Source: Asticcacaulis excentricus CB 48
GTDB taxonomy: Bacteria > Pseudomonadota > Alphaproteobacteria > Caulobacterales > Caulobacteraceae
Reading direction: 5' to 3'
Assembly: GCF_000175215.2 (NCBI RefSeq)
Contig: NC_014817.1
Location: forward strand, 524,501 to 588,500
Length of the DNA stretch: 64,000 nucleotides
In this document: positions 59,327 through 64,000 of the stretch, in pieces
How positions within the stretch are numbered: position 1 is the first letter of the stretch
Layout of the letters: each line of letters starts with the position of its first letter
The notes under the pieces: model-generated
Seen by the model: the letters and a program-made list of their open reading frames with translations, nothing else
Told to the model about the DNA's origin: nothing
Database searches by the model: none
Program-made: the position numbers and the translations under genes

Positions 59327-61255
59327 ATGATCTCCAGCTTCCGTCAGTTTACCAAGTCGCTCACTTTCAAGATTTTGATGGCGGCGTTGATCCTGAGTTT
59401 CGCCGTCTTCGGGATGCACGACCTGTTCTCGCGGCCCTCCTCGCGCAACGTGGTCGATGCCGGTGATCGCCAGACGACGACGGACGATTATCGTCGTCAG
59501 TTTGACCAATGGAAGACGGGAGCCGAGCAACAGAGCGGCCAGACCCTGACCTATGAAGACGCCGTGAAGCAGGGCCTGCACGTGCGCATCATGGAAGAAC
59601 TGGCCGATATGGATTCGGTGTCGGCATGGCTGGTTAAGGTCGGTCTGCGCCCGTCGGCCAAGGTGGTGACCGATCAGATCGCCAAATACCCGATCTTCTT
59701 CGATTCGATCACCGGCAAGTTCGACAAGGCCAAGTACCAGCAGGAACTGGCCACGCAGATGAAGATGAGCGAGACCAAGTTCGAGCAGATCATCAGCGAC
59801 GACATCGCTAACCGTCAGTTTATCGAAGCCTCGGTGGCTGGTCTTAAGCCGCCGCGCATCTATGCGGCTTTGCAAAGCGCGTTCGCCAGCGAAACGCGCG
59901 ACACTACGCTTCTGGTTGTCACGCCGGATAATATCGAAAAGCCGGGTCAGCCTACCGATGTCGAACTGAAGAAATTCTATGACGACAACAAGGAGCGCCT
60001 GCGCCGCCCGGAACTGCGTCAGTTTACGGTTGTCTCCTTCGCCCCCGGCGATTTCGCCTCGAAAGTGACGGTCGATGAGGCCGAACTGAAGAAACTCTAT
60101 GAATTCCGCCGCGACACCCTGTCCAATCCGGAAACCCGCACCTTCGTGCAGGTGACCGTGCCGGATCAGAAGGCGGCCGAAGCCGTGGCTCAGGCCCTGC
60201 GTTCGGGCACCGACCCCAAGACCGCGGCCAAGGCCAACAAAGGCACCGTGATCGCCTATGACGCCAAACCGAAGACCGCCGTGGCCGATGCCAAGGTGGC
60301 CGACGCCGCCTTTGCACTGAAACAAGGTGAGGTATCCGGACCGATTCAGGGCAGCCTTGGTCTGGCGGTTGTAAAGGTGTCGGGCATCACCGCCGCTTCG
60401 GTGACCGGCTTCGATACAGTACGTGGTCAGCTTGAGGCTGAATACAAGGCCGACAAGGCCAAGGATCTGGCCTACAAGGCGTCCGAAGTGTTTGAAAAGG
60501 AACGTTCGGCCGGTGCCGACTTCCTCGCCGCCGCTCAAAAGGCCGGTGTGCGTGTCATCAATCTGCCGCCGATGACCGCCGAAGGTCAGATGGGCAACGG
60601 CCAGCCGTTCCAGTACGCTCCGATCCTGAAGGCCGCCTTCGATCAGCCCAAGGGCGGCGAAACCGACGTCACCGAACTGGGCAATGGCGAGTATTTCGCC
60701 CTGCGCGTCAACGAAGTCCTGCCGTCGGAAGTCCCGGCGCTCGATACCATCAAGCCGCAGATGATTCAGGCCTGGCAACAAAAGACGGCCGGGGATCGCG
60801 TGGCCGCCAAGAGCGAAGAAGCCGCTGCGCGCCTGCGCAAAGGTGAATCGCTTGAAGCGGTCGCCTCTTCGATGGGTCTTAAGGTCGAAACGCGCGCCGG
60901 TCTGGCGCGTCAGACGGCCCCGCAGCAGGTCGGCCCGGAGCTGACCGGCCGCATCTTTTCGGCCAAGAATAATGAAGTCTTCACCGCCCGCCTGAACGAA
61001 ATGGTCAGCGTCGTGGGTAAGGTCACTGCCATCAACAAGGGCGAAGCCGCCGCCGTTAATCAGGCTTCGGCCATGACCGGTCAGGCCGTCGCCTATGGCC
61101 TGTTCCAGGACCTCAGCTTCACCATGCGCAAGGGCGCGCGCGCCGCGGTCAAGACTAAGACCAACCCCGATGCCGCAATCGCGGCTCTGGGCCTCAACCC
61201 GGCCAGCATCAAGGCGGACGACAAGACGGCAGAAGCCGGCAAGGCTGCCAAATGA
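59327..61255 (+). CDS. PpiD-like membrane-anchored peptidyl-prolyl isomerase/foldase
   Basis: PpiD-type proteins sit at the Sec translocon exit and help newly exported proteins fold. The 642-aa product has one N-terminal membrane helix (LTFKILMAALILSFAVFGM), a SurA-N-like helical domain to about residue 210, and one parvulin-like domain (about 240-360, QVTVPDQKAAEAVAQAL). A second long helical region and an Ala/Lys-rich tail follow. The parvulin residues are weakly conserved, so chaperone activity may dominate. Its TGA overlaps the trpE ATG by 4 bases. Confidence 0.88.
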   Translation: MISSFRQFTKSLTFKILMAALILSFAVFGMHDLFSRPSSRNVVDAGDRQTTTDDYRRQFDQWKTGAEQQSGQTLTYEDAVKQGLHVRIMEELADMDSVSAWLVKVGLRPSAKVVTDQIAKYPIFFDSITGKFDKAKYQQELATQMKMSETKFEQIISDDIANRQFIEASVAGLKPPRIYAALQSAFASETRDTTLLVVTPDNIEKPGQPTDVELKKFYDDNKERLRRPELRQFTVVSFAPGDFASKVTVDEAELKKLYEFRRDTLSNPETRTFVQVTVPDQKAAEAVAQALRSGTDPKTAAKANKGTVIAYDAKPKTAVADAKVADAAFALKQGEVSGPIQGSLGLAVVKVSGITAASVTGFDTVRGQLEAEYKADKAKDLAYKASEVFEKERSAGADFLAAAQKAGVRVINLPPMTAEGQMGNGQPFQYAPILKAAFDQPKGGETDVTELGNGEYFALRVNEVLPSEVPALDTIKPQMIQAWQQKTAGDRVAAKSEEAAARLRKGESLEAVASSMGLKVETRAGLARQTAPQQVGPELTGRIFSAKNNEVFTARLNEMVSVVGKVTAINKGEAAAVNQASAMTGQAVAYGLFQDLSFTMRKGARAAVKTKTNPDAAIAALGLNPASIKADDKTAEAGKAAK

Positions 61256-62775
61256 TCAGCGCGGCCTTCGCTTCCGATGCCACCGGCGTTAGCGGCTTTG
61301 CGGCCAAATATGACGCCGGACAACCGGTTATCGTCACTCGCCGCCTGACCGACGATCTGGAAACGCCCGTCTCGGCCTATCTCAAACTGGCCAAAAGCCG
61401 CGCCTTCTCGTTTCTGTTCGAATCGGTCGAAGGCGGCGCTCTGGCCGGGCGCTACTCGATCCTCACCCTGCGGCCTGACCTCGTCTGGCGCTGTTTCGGT
61501 GAGCGCGCGGAAATCGCGCGCGGCGAAGCGGCGATTGCCAAAGGGCTGTATGAGGCCGAAAGCGCGCCAACGCTTGAGTCCCTGCGCGCGCTCGTCACCG
61601 CGCACCGTTTGGAAATTCCAGCAGACCTGCCGCCGATGATTTCGGGGCTGTTCGGCGTGTTCGGCTATGACCTTATCCGGCGTTACGAGCCGCTGGGGCC
61701 CGCCAATCCCGATCCATTGTCCCTGCCGGACGCCGTTGTATGCCGCCCGTCGGTCATCTGCGTCTTCGACAATGTGAAGCACGAAATCCTGCTGGCCACG
61801 ACCGTATGGCCGGGCGCGGGTGTGAACGCACAGACGGCCTATAGTTCGGCCCTGTCGCGCCTCGATCAGGTCGAAGAAGACCTGCGTCTGCCCCTGCCGC
61901 CCAAGCCCGTGGCCATGGAGCGCGAACAACCCGCCCTCACCTCACCCACTTCGGCGGCGGACTACAGCGCCATGGTCGAAAAGGCCAAGGAATACATAGC
62001 GGCGGGCGATATTTTTCAGGTGGTGCCGTCGCATCGTTTCGAAGCACCGTTCGACCTTGACCCGTTCGCCTTCTATCGGTCACTGCGCCGTCAGAACCCG
62101 TCGCCCTACCTCTTCTATCTCGACTTCGGTAATTTCCAGTTGGCCGGATCGTCGCCGGAAATTCTCGTGCGGGTGCGTGACGGTAAGCTGACCATCCGCC
62201 CGATCGCCGGTACGCGTCCGCGCGGCAAGACGCCGGAAGAGGACAAGGCGCTGGAGGCGGAACTGCTGGCCGATCCGAAGGAATTGTCCGAACACCTGAT
62301 GCTGCTCGATCTGGGCCGCAACGATGTGGGTCGCGTGGCCAAACCAGCCAGCGTGCGCGTGACGCAGAAATTCTATATTGAGCGCTATAGCCACGTCATG
62401 CACATCGTCTCGAACGTCGAAGGCGACGCTCCGGAGAATCTCGATCCGGTCGATGCCCTTCTGGCCGCTCTACCGGCCGGGACGTTGTCGGGCGCGCCAA
62501 AAGTGCGGGCCATGGAGATTATCGACGAACTGGAGTCGGTCAAACGCGGCGTCGGCTATGCCGGGGGCGTTGGCTATATCTCCGGCTCAGGTTCGCTGGA
62601 CGTGTGTATCGTGCTGCGTACGGCCCTGTTCAAGGACGAAAAAATCTATGTGCAGGCCGGAGCCGGCGTGGTTGCCGACAGTGTGCCGCTCACCGAATAT
62701 CAGGAAACCGTGCACAAGGCGTCGGCCTTGATCAAGGCCGCCTCGGAAGCCTGGCGTTACAAGCAGGGCAACTGA
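61252..62775 (+). CDS. trpE: Anthranilate synthase component I
   Basis: TrpE makes anthranilate from chorismate with ammonia supplied by TrpG. The N-terminal half has the tryptophan-feedback segment (FLFESVEGGALAGRYSIL). The chorismate-binding half has IFQVVPSHRF, SPYLFYLDF, GSSPEILVR, PIAGTRPRGKTPEED, LMLLDLGRNDVGRVA and GAPKVRAMEIIDELE. Length 507 aa. It is coupled to the PpiD-like gene rather than to trpGDC, which lie about 40 kb away on the other strand. Confidence 0.96.
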   Translation: MISAAFASDATGVSGFAAKYDAGQPVIVTRRLTDDLETPVSAYLKLAKSRAFSFLFESVEGGALAGRYSILTLRPDLVWRCFGERAEIARGEAAIAKGLYEAESAPTLESLRALVTAHRLEIPADLPPMISGLFGVFGYDLIRRYEPLGPANPDPLSLPDAVVCRPSVICVFDNVKHEILLATTVWPGAGVNAQTAYSSALSRLDQVEEDLRLPLPPKPVAMEREQPALTSPTSAADYSAMVEKAKEYIAAGDIFQVVPSHRFEAPFDLDPFAFYRSLRRQNPSPYLFYLDFGNFQLAGSSPEILVRVRDGKLTIRPIAGTRPRGKTPEEDKALEAELLADPKELSEHLMLLDLGRNDVGRVAKPASVRVTQKFYIERYSHVMHIVSNVEGDAPENLDPVDALLAALPAGTLSGAPKVRAMEIIDELESVKRGVGYAGGVGYISGSGSLDVCIVLRTALFKDEKIYVQAGAGVVADSVPLTEYQETVHKASALIKAASEAWRYKQGN

Positions 62776-62776
62776 G

Positions 62777-63052
62777 TCACTTAAGGTCTGAGGGGCTGGC
62801 CGACAACTGAAAGCCGCCCTCAGTGCCCGAATCGACCGCCTTGCTGACGACAGGCGTTGGCTCCGCCTTGTTATGCGACATGACCGGGCCGACCAGCATA
62901 GACGCCGCCAGCCATAGTCCCGAAACGGCAAACGCCGCCGAGGCCATCAGCGCCTTGAAGATCGACGGTGTCCGCTCTACGCGCTTATCGAGCAGCAGAC
63001 GCGCCTGTTCCAGCGGCGGCAAATTATCATTAATGGCGGGCGCATGAGGCAT
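62777..63052 (-). CDS. Hypothetical single-pass membrane protein
   Basis: The 91-aa product has a soluble N-terminus (LPPLEQARLLLDKRVERTPS), one membrane helix (ALMASAAFAVSGLWLAASMLV), and a short periplasmic-looking tail. I do not recognise a family. It converges with trpE with one base between the stops. A predicted gene at this position is reasonable because start, helix and codon pattern are coherent. Confidence 0.65.
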   Translation of the reverse strand: MPHAPAINDNLPPLEQARLLLDKRVERTPSIFKALMASAAFAVSGLWLAASMLVGPVMSHNKAEPTPVVSKAVDSGTEGGFQLSASPSDLK

Positions 63053-63114
63053 GATCAGAGCCTTCTGAGCTGATTCTGGTCAGGTTTGAATTCTGCGCCC
63101 GCTATGGTTAACGA

Positions 63115-63237
63115 GGTGTAATCATCCCGCTTTAGAGCGCTACCCGATAAAGTGGGAACCACTTTTCGGAAAAATTGCGCGACAAAACAGAAATTTAGAG
63201 CGGGATGGTGCTTCTATCTAAAATCATCCCGCTCCAG
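63115..63237. repeat. Dispersed mosaic repeat, copy 7 (3' of the antiporter gene)
   Basis: Hairpin A: CCGATAAAGTGG facing CCACTTTTCGG, with flanks GCGCTA and TTGCGCG. The second dyad is GAGCGGGATG facing CATCCCGCTC. The word ATCATCCCGCT occurs at both ends. It overlaps the last codons of the antiporter gene. Confidence 0.85.
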
Positions 63238-64000
63238 GACTGAAACGATCCAGCACATGGCGCGTGATATTGCGCGCCAGTTCCTCTTCACCAAAGAAGA
63301 CCGTCCCCATCTGCGCCTGTTGCAGGAAGTGCATCTCTTCTTCGCTATGGGTGCGCAGCACAACCTCTATGGCCGGATTGACGCGTCGCGCGGCTTCGAC
63401 CATCAGGTGGATATCGACCAGATCAGGCGTCGCCACCAGCAACATGGCGGCGTGATGGATGTGAGCCTGCACCAGCACCTCCGGTTCGACGGCATCGCCG
63501 TAAACGGCGGCCTTACCATTTTCGCGCAGGTCCTCCACGCGCTCGCGGTTCTGCTCAACCACCACATAGGCGATGCCCTGCCCGTCCAGAGTGGCCGCGA
63601 TACGCTTGCCGACGCGGCCATAGCCAACCAGCACCACCTGTCCTTTCAGATAGCGCGCCTCTGTCGTCTGCGGCAGTTCGGACAGCACGTCCTCGCGCCG
63701 CTCATGCCGCCGCGCCAACTCAGAATGGGCCAGAACCCAGCGCGTCAGAGGGGCAATGGCCGCAAACAGGAAGGGATTGAGCGCAATGGACACCAGCGCC
63801 CCGGCCAGAAGCAGGCTCATCCCCGATTGCGGCAATATGCCAAGAGACAGCCCCAACCCACCGAGAATAAAGGAAAATTCGCCGATCTGGGCCAGACTAG
63901 CCGCCACGGTAAAGGCGGTGTTGAGCGGATAGCGGAAAACCAGCACCAAAGCCGCCGCCGCCAGCCCCTTACCGACAATTATGATACCGACGACGGCCAG
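63224..64000 (-). CDS. CPA2-family cation:proton antiporter with TrkA-N domain, 5' end outside the window
   Basis: The frame is open to base 64000, so the N-terminal half is missing. The visible part has the last membrane helices (VVGIIIVGKG, SLAQIGEFSFILGGLGLSLG, LLLAGALVSIALNPFLF). A Rossmann-type TrkA-N/RCK domain follows (VVLVGYGRVGKRIAATL, VVVEQNRERVEDLRENGKAAVYGDA). The pattern matches YbaL/KefB-like potassium or sodium/proton antiporters. Ion specificity is unknown. The stop lies in a repeat-like dyad. Confidence 0.9.
   Translation of the reverse strand: MAVVGIIIVGKGLAAAALVLVFRYPLNTAFTVAASLAQIGEFSFILGGLGLSLGILPQSGMSLLLAGALVSIALNPFLFAAIAPLTRWVLAHSELARRHERREDVLSELPQTTEARYLKGQVVLVGYGRVGKRIAATLDGQGIAYVVVEQNRERVEDLRENGKAAVYGDAVEPEVLVQAHIHHAAMLLVATPDLVDIHLMVEAARRVNPAIEVVLRTHSEEEMHFLQQAQMGTVFFGEEELARNITRHVLDRFSPGAG

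Noticed and set aside
59309..60781. 490-aa minus-strand open frame
   Set aside because: It is antisense to the PpiD-like gene and shows no recognisable domain.
1..64000. CRISPR arrays, prophage or transposase genes
   Set aside because: No regularly spaced repeats, cas genes, phage structural genes or transposase motifs were seen in any frame.

Overview
The window is GC-rich chromosomal DNA from an alphaproteobacterium, most likely a member of the Caulobacterales and possibly Asticcacaulis. The genus is inference. The evidence is gene order typical of alphaproteobacteria (frr-uppS-cdsA-dxr-rseP-bamA-skp-lpxD-fabZ-lpxA-lpxI-lpxB), a PopA-like c-di-GMP effector with a degenerate GGDEF domain, fused ispDF, NtrY/NtrX, and LexA boxes of the alphaproteobacterial type (GTTC-N7-GTTC). 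No prophage, plasmid, CRISPR array or insertion-sequence transposase was seen.

Region 1 (1-12.3 kb, + strand) is the envelope cluster: translation recycling (frr), undecaprenyl phosphate, CDP-diacylglycerol and MEP isoprenoid enzymes, the RseP protease, BamA and its chaperone Skp, and the lipid A genes lpxD-fabZ-lpxA-lpxI-lpxB. Many of these genes overlap by 1-4 nt or more. Region 2 (12.4-21.5 kb) holds a serine hydrolase, gltA, a frameshifted comEC, a small membrane protein, lexA with two LexA boxes, and trpG-trpD-trpC. Region 3 (21.6-33.1 kb) holds a secreted GH35 beta-galactosidase, hfq-hflX, a D-amino-acid aminotransferase, dusB-ntrY-ntrX without ntrBC, and ispDF. Region 4 (33.1-40.8 kb) holds a structured intergenic stretch, an MBL-fold hydrolase, tatD-holB-tmk, rlpA, a DUF1304 protein, tRNA-Ser(UGA) with an inverted partial copy, a GH5 mannanase, and a TusA-like protein. 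Region 5 (40.9-54.7 kb) holds popA, mfd-sdhE with recG divergent to them, a DUF3089 protein, an LpxL-like acyltransferase and a family 2 glycosyltransferase, photolyase, 3-mercaptopyruvate sulfurtransferase, and an orphan amino-acid-binding lipoprotein. Region 6 (54.8-64 kb) holds tRNA-Arg(UCU), an NDUFS4-like complex I subunit, RidA, pyrG, secG, tpiA, a PpiD-like foldase, trpE, and a truncated CPA2 antiporter at the right edge.

The most unusual signal is a dispersed intergenic repeat family with at least seven copies in 64 kb. Each copy has one or two hairpins bounded by TTTAGAGC/GCTCTAAA-type ends. The best conserved hairpin is built from CCGAAAAGTGG and CCACTTTTCGG. Its outer stem changes on both sides together between copies. 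In four copies the terminal TTTAGAG or CTCTAAA supplies the in-frame TAG stop of a neighbouring gene; the copy between popA and mfd closes both genes. Other copies are read into the start of the ntrY frame or the end of a membrane-protein frame. Other notable points are the three-frame decay of the comEC 3' end, the loss of ntrBC at a repeat-bearing junction, a foldable region downstream of ispDF, and the separation of trpE-ppiD-tpiA-secG-pyrG from trpGDC.
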